From Porodaedalea pini (taxonomy: Eukaryota; Basidiomycota; Agaricomycetes; Hymenochaetales; Hymenochaetaceae), in assembly GCA_002794775.1 (NCBI GenBank), contig NBAY01000012.1, forward strand, positions 687,001 through 751,000: 64,000 nucleotides of DNA. The letters are read 5' to 3'. Shown here piece after piece: positions 10,397-20,038 of this stretch (its first letter is position 1; the number at the start of each line of letters is the position of its first letter). A program made the translations under genes and the position numbers. Below the pieces are notes generated by a model. That model did not search any database and was not told the DNA's origin. It saw only the letters and a list, made by a program, of their open reading frames with translations.

Positions 10397-12134
10397 CGTC
10401 AGGGAGGAGGCACTCGGCTAGTGTAGGCGAGGTGAAGAGAGGGGGATTTTAATACTGAGAAATGGAACATGGCGATTTAGAAGAAGGGAGCCGAAAAGCG
10501 GCAAGTGCTTCCTCTGACAGCTTCCCCGCATGCGGTCACGTGTGTTCACATTTCAAACAGCCGTCGTACTCGACGAGCCACAATTCCCGCCAAAGCGCCG
10601 CCGTCAGCCCGCGACTTCCATCTTAGATTCACTGCAAATCAGCGTTATCCTTTCTGATATATTGCAGCATCCCGCCGGCGCCGTTATCGCATGGCCGAGG
10701 CACACTCGGCGATAGCGGCGTCACAGCTCTCTCGGTGGCGCGCTTTGACTCTCATCGTACTCGACAGTGACTGGCCTTTCGACGTGAACTACGATGACAA
10801 GCGTACAAAGCACCCGCCGGCCTTCTCGGATCCTGCCCATAACAAATGACGTAGTCATTTATCAATTACACACTCGCATTTGGAACGGCGCAGGATCGTC
10901 CACTTCAAGCTCCTAAATTAAACCCAGACTCAGACAACTTTGAGTATTATTGCCGGTCATTTCGCATTTAAATCAGGCATATCTCAGATGGCTAATCTCA
11001 GCACGCCCCTTCTATCGTTCGTTGCATATGATTCATTGGCTTATTGTCGCTACCCGAGCTGCAGACCGTGTACGCCACTCCGAGGACACAGTCCCAGTGC
11101 TCATTGCTCAAGCCCTACGCGATATCTCCAGATCTGACGCAGGCGGGCAGGCTCCCTGACAAATGGCGTGAGGAGACGATACGCTGGCGGACAACAAACC
11201 GGAGGAAGAGGACGCGATTGCTCGCTGGCCGTCTGACGCGCGCCATGCGTACTGCCCGAGTTCTTGATTTCCTTTCCGGCGAGGTGCGGTCTGAACTCCT
11301 TCTGTGGCGACCAGAATCCCAAGCCTCAAATTTGTTTTCACGTTGGCCTCTTGGTAGCATCAACATACGAGAAGACTGCAACCGGGATATTGAATCACTG
11401 ATGCTGACGACTAGCAGGGGCTTCACGCATCTCGTGCGCTCTACGAATTCAATATACAGCGAGTTTGACGATGAAGGTAGTGATAAAAAAGCACCCGCTG
11501 GCCTTCGGATCTTGGAGGAAAAGATGACACACTTGTTCTGCTAATGGCACACTGGCACTCGCACTCGCATTTGGAATGATGGAGAGATTTCACCAGTACT
11601 GCCGCATACGCCGTGACATATTCTACGTAAAAACAAGCATTTGCTAGACGACAGGCTTCAACATGCCTCTCCCATTGTTCATCAGATGCGATTCGCTGGC
11701 CCACAGAAAAATGTACAGACTCGAATGCAGAGTGAGAAAGCTCATGATGTAGACGACAATAATCGAGACATCTCAGCTGGCCGCCACATATTGGACTAAC
11801 TTGAAAACTATTTTTTTTTGCCGAATTCCAGATTGTCAGTACGTAGGGCTCGGAGGCTCTCTCAGCTTTCACTTCTTTCGACCTGCAATTTGGTGAACGA
11901 CAGGTGAGCATTCAGACGTCTTGTGATTTCTTAATTGGCAGTCTAACATCAAACCGTCTCATCACATCCCTCGTCTGATACAATTCGTTTTGCTCTATCC
12001 GAGTTGCCACTTAAGTATGAGCCACTACACAAAACTTCCCATTCATACTGTACTTCCAGACTCCTTCCCTTATTTGCGACCCTTCTCTCATCTTGTCTTC
12101 GAGCGAGTCTGCCTGGGCGCCGCGCTGGCAGTCT
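10397..12134. other. Spacer with repeated fragments upstream of A3
   Basis: The first part is the promoter side of the Rax1-like gene. From about 10,780 there are two related segments (10,780-10,900 and 11,480-11,580), each with an AAAGCACCC...GGATC block and an ACTCGCATTTGGAA block, as elsewhere in the array. The part 11,840-11,990 is the A 3' flank also seen near 14,650 and 31,470. A 166-codon frame at 11044-11544 has no recognisable similarity and is not called. Confidence 0.5.
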
Positions 12135-12727
12135 CTATAACGCGCAGCAGTCGGTTATCGTTCGGTCTGTCGAGAGGAAAGGGGTAGATAGGCGCACTTA
12201 CTAATATGCTCATTGAGCCAGTTCCTGATGTAAGTCTCTACGTCGGACGTACTGTCGAATCTGGGTGTCTTGTACTTGTGGTCCTCTTTGGCCTCTTCGA
12301 TGCCTAGACCGCGCCGGTGGACTATACGTACGCATAGCACGCGTCAGCGCATCGCGAGATAGCATCCGAAGTTAATAGCATGGGCAAAGGCTCACTTATT
12401 CCGTAGTGATTCACGTACTTGTTATTCAAATGCTTCTGACTGTAAATGGTCTCTATGTAGATCGACACGACGTATTCACCGCGCGACAGGTTGCTGTCTG
12501 AATTTTTGTTGTTGTTGTTGTCAGAAATGGGAATCTAACCCCACACTAGTACTGAAGGTAATTTGTGCGTACATAGCTTGACCAGGTCTTCTATTTCCTT
12601 GGGGATGGTCTGCTCGTCGTGCTTGGGGGCCTTTGGGGCCTCGGCGGCTGACAAGTACGGTGCGTTTAGTCCACTACATCTTCAAATGAGATACCGAGCA
12701 GGCAGACTCACTACCAGAGGAGGGCAT
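12135..12727 (-). CDS. Family A copy 3 (A3), unrecognised 114-aa protein
   Basis: Five exons: 12712..12727, 12573..12647, 12396..12497, 12202..12321 and 12135..12166. All introns are GT-AG and all junctions are phase 1, giving 114 aa from MPSSG to a TAG just after a TDCCAL segment. Exons 1, 3 and 4 have the same lengths as in the intact A4. Small deletions in the last exon bring the stop earlier, removing the TRSKTG tail seen in A4. The family has no signal peptide or membrane segment, and I cannot assign a function. It is divergent from the B3 remnant. Confidence 0.55.
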
Positions 12728-13895
12728 TGTTTCGCGAGTAGTTCTTTCGTCTGTGAGTTCTGGGAGCTGGAGAGGAAGGGCAGGAGAGGTGATGGGCAAA
12801 GCGGCCCTGCTTTATCTCGGAGCTCGACCTGCGTGTCCTTCTTCTGGGTACTTTCTTGTTGTTTGCTCGCCCCTCGTCAGTATGTTTAAGCAAAGCGAGT
12901 GTGACTTAATCTACAAACGGCACTAATCTGGATATTGAGGCGACGCGCCACAAAGTGGGCGTGCTAAGACGTTTTTAGGCCCCTGCGTATTCTGAGATAT
13001 ACTTTGTTTTGGACCCAGGAGCCTCTGGTTTGCTCCTTTTTGACGTGTAGTTTTATATTGTCCTTTGCCCTCGAAATGTGGACGCCAACTCTCTATCGAG
13101 ACGCGTAAACATGTACTGCGCCGACGATACATAGACATAGGTCGATCAGCGAGTGAGTCCAAATGAGATCGTTCTCCCGACTACGATACACTCGAGTATG
13201 CGTACCCTAGTTGTACACCGCGCTTTTAATAGCGTCGTGATATGTCTCCCGTTCGGATATCCTGTGAAATAGGGACATCCTGAACCTCGAGTCTCTCTTC
13301 AAGTCGCCACCGGCAGTGCAGTTGGCGCGTGGAGTATTGTGTCCGTTTTTTTTTTTTTTTTTTTTCATGGAACGCAAGCACGGAATTTGGTGAATAAGTG
13401 GGGTCATCAAGACTTGGACTGTAAATCTGGCGCCACACGGACCGCTTGGATTTATATACATCAGGTATTCAGCAGCAGGTGAGCCCGGAAATGCGGACTG
13501 GAAGTATGCATTTCATAGGCGGCCGGTCTTCAGGATCAACTTGTTCGCCTCGCCACTCGTCAGATCTAGATATGGAGGAAATGAGCGAAGCCACGCGAGT
13601 CGTCAGAATAGCCGACGTTGCCTTATAAGTCAGAGTGGACCGCTTGTCGATCATTTCCTGGTGGTGTGCACGTGACCTGTTACTTCAAGTTCAAGGGCTT
13701 ATTGTCTTGCGACTCGAGAATCGAGATTGTCTGTGGGATGGCACGAATGCAAGTGTTCCTTTCGTGCCGGCCTGTGGGGTACAAAGAGTGTCGACGTCCG
13801 CTGGTGAATGTGAGATTGCAACGTCTCTGGGGAAATGGGAAATGGGAAGAGAATGGCTGGGCTTCGTACCGAATCGTACGTCTACAACAGCATAT
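12728..13895. other. Spacer between A3 and the B3 remnant
   Basis: It resembles the A-to-B spacers at 15569-16658 and 32307-33314 in patches. It includes a run of 20 T at 13346-13365 and the B-type upstream block with CACGTG at 13669-13674. The sequence between that box and 13,895 does not match the MGRSAK exon, so the B 5' part has been replaced or lost. Confidence 0.5.
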
Positions 13896-13961
13896 GTGAA
13901 CTTGATGATGGGGAGCAGGCGGCGTGCACGCGAGGAGGCGGATAAGTTGCCTCCAGCCTGA
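13896..13961 (+). pseudogene. Family B copy 3 (B3), C-terminal remnant
   Basis: Only the last ~22 codons of family B remain (YVNLMMGSRRR to LPPA, stop TGA). An open frame runs upstream from about 13635, but it shows no similarity to the MGRSAK exon. The 3' flank (13962-14110) matches the flank after B5 (33665-33815). Confidence 0.55.
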
Positions 13962-14910
13962 ACCGATCCTTTGGAGATTATTGATGCTGGATGTGAGTGG
14001 GTGAGTGGTGACTGATATATGCTTGCTTTGCTAGCTACAGATTCTGAAATGCGACTCGATACAGGTCGTGGTCCCGTTCGCTTTCTGACATGGTTCAGAA
14101 TGCCTTTTCGTAGACCGGAAGACGACGTGTGCTTCGCGCAGGCGGTCTGCCAGTACTGTCTTGATTTCTTGCGTCTCGAGCCTGGCCTGTGGAATACAGA
14201 CGAGTGTAAAAATTGTGGGGAAATGGGGGGGGAAGACAAGAACGCGCTTTGACAATATTAATAAACAGCAAGCTCTCTCTGTACAGTGTAATATTAATAC
14301 TAATAACGGATCGCGATGATAGTTGATACAGCCCTCTATAAAAAGCACCCGCATCGGCCTTCTCGGATCCTAGGCGCTGGTCGTTTTGCCTCAAATCGTG
14401 CACTACGCGGCATATTATGTTCGGAATGACGGAGGGTCATCAGGATTTCTGCTGGGTCAAATGCAGATCATTCACAGGCGACAGGCTATAGCTTATGATG
14501 TGCGTGCATATGTCCTTCCTATCGTTCATCAAATTTGATTCGCAGATCTACAAAAAAGATGTATAGACTCGAATTCAGAGTACTAGTGAGTAGGCTCACA
14601 ATATTAATGTAGACGACAATAATAAAAGACATCTCAGCTGGCCGCCACTTCTAGATTGTGAGGCTCGGAGACTCTCTCAGCTTTCATTTCTTTCACGATC
14701 TGTAATTTGGATTCCAACCTCATGTGAACGACAGGTGAGAGCATTCAGACATATATATTTTGATTCATCGTGACATCCAACCGTCTCACCACATTAACAT
14801 TAACATTCCTCGTCAGATATAATTCGTTTGCCGTATGATCCGATTTGCTACTTTGTGTTCCAGTCAGAGCCACTACTGCACCCGTACAGCACTTCCAGTA
14901 TCCCCTTCCT
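13962..14910. repeat. Spacer between B3 and A4, inverted copy of 1965-2877
   Basis: No gene. It contains the array's shared blocks: the B 3' flank, an AAAAGCACCC...GGATCC element near 14340-14370, and the A 3' flank near 14650-14700. Confidence 0.6.
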
Positions 14911-15568
14911 CTATTTGCGACCGCCCCCTGATCCTGTCTTCGAGCGAGTCTGCATGGACGCGGCGTTCCCGGCACTCTCTAAATACAAGACGCAGCAGTC
15001 AATTATCAAAAGGTCTGTCGAGAGGGAAAGGGGGAAGGATCTAGACAGCTTACTAATAAACTCATTGAGCTTGTCCTTGACGGCACTCTCTACGTCGGCC
15101 GTACGGACTCGTTCGTCCGTCTTGAACACGGCTTGCTTATTGGCTTCATCGCCTTCTAGACCACGCGGGTAGACTATCAAGGACACACATGGCACGCGTC
15201 AGCGCATCTCGGACAACGGATGGTGCGACTTTGCAAGGAGCATGGAGCAAGGGGGTAAAGCTCACTGATTCCGTAGTATTTCATGTACTTGACGTTAGGC
15301 TTCTGACTATACGTGGTGTGCATGTAGAACGATACGTCGTATTCCTTGCCCAGGGCCAGCTCGTTGTCTAAACCAAATCTGTCAGAAACGGGGCTTGCTG
15401 TAAGACAATTTGTGCATACAGCTCTTGAGCACGTCCGATACGTCCTTGGGGGTGGCCTGGAGGGTGGTCTTGGGAGGCTTGGAGTCTGACCAAGTACAAG
15501 GCGGTTAGCCCCAACTACATCTTTGAATTCGATGCCGAGCAGGCAGACTCACTACCGGAGGAGGACAT
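14911..15568 (-). CDS. Family A copy 4 (A4), intact 135-aa protein of unknown function
   Basis: Five exons: 15553..15568, 15420..15485, 15266..15367, 15054..15173 and 14911..15014. Introns are 67, 52, 92 and 39 bp, all GT-AG and all phase 1; the total is 408 nt (135 aa). Landmarks are an MSSSG start, GKEYDVSFY...TYSQKP in exon 3, YPRGLEGDEAN in exon 4, and a C-terminal LESAGNAA...TRSKTG...GRK segment. There is no membrane segment apart from a short hydrophobic stretch (LLIIDCCVLYL). This is the best-preserved copy and the reference for the family. It faces the B3 remnant tail to tail and the B4 remnant head to head. I know of no matching family. Confidence 0.6.
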
Positions 15569-16658
15569 TGTTTCGCGAATAGTCTTTTTTTAGTCTGCGA
15601 GTTGTGGGAGCTGGAGAGGGAGGTAGGAAAGATGATGAGCAAACAGACAATGTTCTTGTGGCCTTTTATCTCATATCCCGACGAGCGTATAGGGCCATCA
15701 GAGAGAGAGGTGCCACCTCCGAGTCTTTCTTGCTATTTCACACTCTTATCAGTGTGCTTGACCAAAGCGAGTAGGAATTAAGATACAACATGGGAGTTAA
15801 TCACGGCATTGAGATGGTGCGCCACGAAGTGATCGTGTTAAGGCGTTGCGTTAGACTTGCACGTCCTGAAATGCACTTTGTTTGATCCGAGCGAGGCCCC
15901 TCTAGTTGCTCCTTTTTGACTTTTAGTTTTCCAATCATCCCTTGCCTTCAAAAAGCGGAAGCCAAAGCAGAATTAGTGTGATTCCATCAGGTCACGTTGT
16001 CACATACTACGGCGAGGACACATAGTCGATCAACGAGCGAGTCCAAATGAGATTATTCGTCCGACTAGGCTGACTACGATACCCTCGAGGATACGTCCGG
16101 ATTACGCTTCGTGCTTGAACAACATCATGATATTATCTCATTCGGATATCCAGCGGAATGTGTTATGACTCGGAGCGCCACGCCTAGGACATTCTGAATC
16201 TTCAGTTTTTCTTCATGTCGCCTCGGTGACGTCAACGCACGGACGCAAGTCCGTCTTTTCTATTAGTAACTGGAAGGTCGCAACCACTCGTCGATGCACA
16301 TTGGCACTGTATTTCTAGAGCAGGAAGTCATCAAGACATTGACTCTTGACTCTTGACCCTGGTGCAAACCGCTTGAACTTGAACATTCTGTATTCAGTGG
16401 CAGGTGAACCTCGAAATGCTGGAAGTATGCATGTCATAAGCGATCGTCTTCAGGATCAAATTGTTAGCTCGCCACTTGTCAGATATGAAGTAAAGGAGTG
16501 AAAGCCCGCCAGTCGTCAGATTGGCCAATGGTGCCTGTCTAAGTCAGAGTGGACCGCTTGTCGATCATTCCACGGCGGTGTACACGTGATCTGTGTCTTC
16601 GAACACTTTTCCCGCTCGAGTCTCAACGCCGAGTCGGTGCCGGAGACCTCAATGAGAG
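15569..16658. other. Divergent spacer between A4 and the B4 remnant
   Basis: No gene. It should hold the promoters of both A4 and B4 and resembles 32307-33314 in patches (for example around 15,820-15,950 and 32,500-32,650). The B-type CACGTG box is at 16583-16588. Confidence 0.5.
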
Positions 16659-16930
16659 ATGGGCAATAGTGCGAAGCTGCACAAACGAGTCGTACGTGAT
16701 GCCTTGAAAATTCCTCCGTAAATAAACTAACTGACACTCCCTTGCAGAAAAAGGCAGCGTCGAGCCTGTCGCAGGCACCCAAGCACACTACTGCGACGCC
16801 GCCGCTCCTAAGGCTCAAAATGCTGCCGGTGCGAGCGCGAGCGCGAAGCGAAGAGCAGGACTGAAGGAAAAAGCGGCGGGTGCAACGCGCCGGAAGCGCG
16901 TTGGGAACGAGTCGCAGTTGGCGGCGCGGA
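16659..16930 (+). pseudogene. Family B copy 4 (B4), frameshifted and 3'-truncated
   Basis: It starts MGNSAKLHKR and has the usual intron ending in TTGCAG at about 16747. The second exon begins KKAASSLSQAPK, then shifts frame within the Ala/Pro-rich stretch. The similarity stops at about 16,930, within the conserved GGAD block, so the GSRRR end is missing. The loss lies just outside the Copia insertion at 17,016. Confidence 0.6.
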
Positions 16931-17015
16931 CTAGTCGCGATATGACACCGGCAGCACTGAGACTAAGTATAAAAAGCACCTTTGCCGGGATCCTCGGATC
17001 CTGGACCCAAGAAAC

Positions 17016-17322
17016 TGTCGGAATCTTGTGTTATTATGATTTGCTATTGCTCATTCTTGATTCATGTGATATCATCACTTTTCTCTATTGTCCTCTGTAC
17101 CAATATTGCGCATTCATGACTCATTCTGATGTAACATGACCATCGCGCCATATGACACCATCTTCTCTGTAGTCTATATAAACCCCAGCTCCTGTAGCCA
17201 GATACTTCAGAGTGTTATACTGAAGTATCCGTAAGTAGTATTCTACTCTTCACTTCACAGTCGCTTACCTCTTTTGTATAGTGATCTCTGATCACTTAGG
17301 TATTTATCTTATACAGAGTGTT
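17016..17322 (+). repeat. Copia 5' LTR, left part
   Basis: 307 bp matching 30732-31038 of the 3' LTR. It includes a TATATAAA box near 17175. The break follows GTGTT at 17318-17322, the target duplication of the element inserted into it. Confidence 0.93.
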
Positions 17323-17683
17323 TGTTAGGGTCAGGCGAATATTCCAATTCTTTAACCACGAAGGTGTTGCCTTCTGGACTGTATGGTCCTCTGAGTGGTG
17401 TGTTACCGAGACGACTTTACTTATCTTCGACCGATCCCGTCACCAGCTTCTCCTTCGCTGCCCTTATCAGGTGGAACCTGAGGTTGGTATTGAAAGCACT
17501 TAGTTACAGCAGATAGGGGAGGTAATGCCCTAGAGGGTCGAGAGACGTTTGGTTATGCTGCGATGTTGTCTAGGAGGCAAACTGCAAGGCTTGGCGTAGC
17601 CGAGATGCACTCCACCAGACTTGGTTCTGTGGACAATGAGAGGAACCTTCTAAGTGTGGCGTAGCCGAGGGTCTACTCAATCC

Positions 17684-18112
17684 TGTCATGGACGCTTTTT
17701 AAATTCTCTTATCTTATCTTATCTTATCATATCCATCCATCACTAATCACGCTTATTCCTGCTTACTCATTATTCATTACGCTCCTTCTCGCACTATCCT
17801 TACTCGCTGACCGATCCTATGATTTCATTATTCTATGAAGTTCCACGACGTTCTATCATCTATCCTTATGTAGTAGTTAATTCCCTGGTCCGTGCGCAGC
17901 CGCTGAAGGGTATATAAGTAGGTAGTCCTCCTGTACTTATCCCCTAGTTTCGACCTGGTCAATTCTACCTGGCTACGTCCAGAAGCTACTCCTTATCTCC
18001 GCGCTGTGTCAGTTTCCCCTGGCTCACTGCTCTCTCTCTTGTCTCCCTCCTCCTCTGACTGAGTTCCGCGCGACCCGGCTACCATTTGCGTACCCGTAGT
18101 CCGTCGCTGACA
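17684..18112 (+). repeat. Gypsy 5' LTR
   Basis: 429 bp, TGTCATGG to GCTGACA. It contains (CTTAT)n repeats near its start and a TATATAAG box at 17911. Confidence 0.95.
17911..17956 (+). promoter_or_regulatory. Gypsy LTR promoter: TATA box and predicted transcript start
   Basis: TATATAA lies at 17911-17917. The 11-nt AGTTTCGACCT begins 35 bp downstream, at 17946. Its exact complementarity to the primer-binding site marks 17946 as the likely 5' end of the RNA. The same arrangement is at 24449-24459 in the 3' LTR. Confidence 0.7.
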
Positions 18113-18114
18113 CA

Positions 18115-18125
18115 AGGTCGAAACT
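18115..18125 (+). other. Gypsy primer-binding site (self-priming type)
   Basis: AGGTCGAAACT starts 2 nt after the 5' LTR and is the exact reverse complement of AGTTTCGACCT in the LTR. There is no TGG start as expected for a tRNA primer. In Tf1 and sushi, the folded 5' end of the RNA primes reverse transcription this way. Confidence 0.75.
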
Positions 18126-18952
18126 TACCCCTACCGCCTTGCGCATTCTCAGTCACCGACGCCAAGCTGGCTCTGAACATTCGCATCTCCTACCGACAAC
18201 AATCTCTCTACCGCGCTACCATCTACACCTTTACCTGTACCCCGCAACTCACTCTCACCATTGAACTCCTTCTACTATCTATCATCATCACTATCAACCC
18301 CCATCTTGTCCAACAACCTCAAAACCGACCACTACCTGTCCGTAACCCCGAACTCTAGACCAACATTCTCATCCGACGCGTCCGACGACTTGGACTGCGA
18401 CCCCGACTACGATCGCTTCGACCCACACCTATTCTTAGATCGATCTCACGTGCATCGATCAGGCCGATACGTCGTTAACTCCTTACCTTCATTATTAAAC
18501 TCACTCGTTTCACAACCCGCCGTCCTCTTTCTATTCGATCAACCAGCACTCGTTTGAGAGGGGGTAACGTTGAGTCCGACCCACTCGAGAGTAGCTACCA
18601 GGCCTTGGGGGTGATCTTCGGAAAGGTCCCTTGGCGCCCGTTGGAGTCTTCACAAAGGAAGATCCGGGTTTGATCAGCAAGTGAAAGTCGACCACTGCAT
18701 CCGGAGTTTTGTTACAGCGCTCAATCAGATCCGCAGGCGTCCGCACCACCTGTCGGCTGGCAGTGTTGTTTCTGATTTGAGCTGGCTCCACACCCGTACG
18801 CTCGACTGCCTGGATCCGCAGCGCAGCGGTGGAATACACCACCAGAAGACACTGCCGACGCTGTCCTCGCACAACTACCACCCCTGACCGACGACGACCT
18901 GGTACGCCTAGACGACGAGCTAGGAGCCCACCAACCAACACCACCGCCTATC
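18126..18952 (+). other. Gypsy leader before gag
   Basis: About 830 bp between primer-binding site and the gag ATG. The gag frame stays open upstream of the ATG for roughly 170 nt with protein-like composition (acidic, LTDDDL). Gag may therefore start upstream by splicing or a non-ATG codon. A 98-codon frame at 18261-18557 in the first half is of doubtful meaning. Confidence 0.5.
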
Positions 18953-20038
18953 ATGGCAGAACCCCAAGCCCCAGCTGCGCCAGCAGCCGCAACTCCGACG
19001 ATCTCAAACGACATGATGCAGGAGATCATCAACGCACTACACGGCCTGGGATTACTCGCAACCCCCACGCCAGCAGCCGCAGCCGCACCTGTCCCTCCAC
19101 CAACAAGCCGCAGTGGAGGAAGACATATCGCCAAACCCGAGACGTTCAACGGACGAGACTACAAGAAGTTCGAACGTGCCATCACCCTTTACGTTGAAGC
19201 TAACGCAGAGGACTTCATGAACGACAAGGACTACTTCCTTTTCGTGTTGTCGTTCATGACGGAAGGCTCGGCCGCACTCTGGGCACAGAACTTCCTGGAA
19301 AGCATCAAGATGGACGGCTATCTGATCTTTTCGCTCGTCAGTCGCCAGAAGTTTAACGAACAGCTGGAGAAAGCGTTCGGAGATCCGAACGAACGCATGA
19401 ACGCCATGCAAAAATTGGATAGCTGGAAGCACACCCGAGACATCACAGCCGACCAATTCTTCCAGCAGTTCGACATCTATCGCCGTGCGGCAGGATACAA
19501 CGATGATGCAAAGAATGACGACACCCTCATCCACAAACTGACGAAAGCCTTGGATAGAGAGATCGTATACCGAATCGAAATGAGTGACACGGTCCCAACC
19601 ACGTACAAAGGCTGGCAAGAAAAAGCCATTCGATTCGACAACGCTAGACGTCAGATGAAGGCCATCGAACAAATGCGCGCTGCCCCGTCCAGACCTCAGG
19701 TGCTCCCACCAAAACCTACCCAGACGTTCACACCGAGAATCCCCGAAAGACGCGATGCCACCAGAGTCACATACGGAGGCATGGGGAAACCGATGGACGT
19801 CTCACTCGAAGAGCTGAGGAAAGCCGGACTCTGCTACTACTGCAAGGAATCTGGACATCTACAGAGGAATTGCCCGATGCAGAAGAAGGTGATAAGGGCT
19901 GTGTTGATGGGGATGGAACCCCGAGAGAGAAAAGTCTGGGCAGACGAGACCGCGACGCTCAAGGAGTCAGACTTTGCGGAGGAAGAAGAGGAGGCGCTCT
20001 TTGAGCGGGAGTTGGATTTTGTGGAACCCCAGCAGTGA
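18953..20038 (+). CDS. Gypsy Gag
   Basis: 361 aa. An Ala/Pro-rich start is followed by a Retrotrans_gag-type helical domain (about 50-235) with the LW..NF motif. A single CCHC knuckle (CYYCKESGHLQRNC) lies near residues 294-307, and the tail is acidic. Gag packages the element RNA in cytoplasmic particles. It ends with TGA at 20036-20038, overlapping the pol frame, which is in the -1 register. The ATG at 18953 is provisional because the frame is open upstream. Confidence 0.88.
   Translation: MAEPQAPAAPAAATPTISNDMMQEIINALHGLGLLATPTPAAAAAPVPPPTSRSGGRHIAKPETFNGRDYKKFERAITLYVEANAEDFMNDKDYFLFVLSFMTEGSAALWAQNFLESIKMDGYLIFSLVSRQKFNEQLEKAFGDPNERMNAMQKLDSWKHTRDITADQFFQQFDIYRRAAGYNDDAKNDDTLIHKLTKALDREIVYRIEMSDTVPTTYKGWQEKAIRFDNARRQMKAIEQMRAAPSRPQVLPPKPTQTFTPRIPERRDATRVTYGGMGKPMDVSLEELRKAGLCYYCKESGHLQRNCPMQKKVIRAVLMGMEPRERKVWADETATLKESDFAEEEEEALFERELDFVEPQQ

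Noticed and set aside
11044..11544. 166-codon plus-strand frame
   Set aside because: No recognisable motif, repeat-array setting, and overlapping frames of similar quality on the other strand.
13618..13961. A full B gene at B3
   Set aside because: Only the last ~22 codons match family B. The upstream part lacks the MGRSAK exon and the basic middle segment.
18721..19672. Minus-strand frames opposite gag (18721-19149, 19052-19672)
   Set aside because: They are shadows of the gag coding frame, which has a clear Gag domain and CCHC knuckle.
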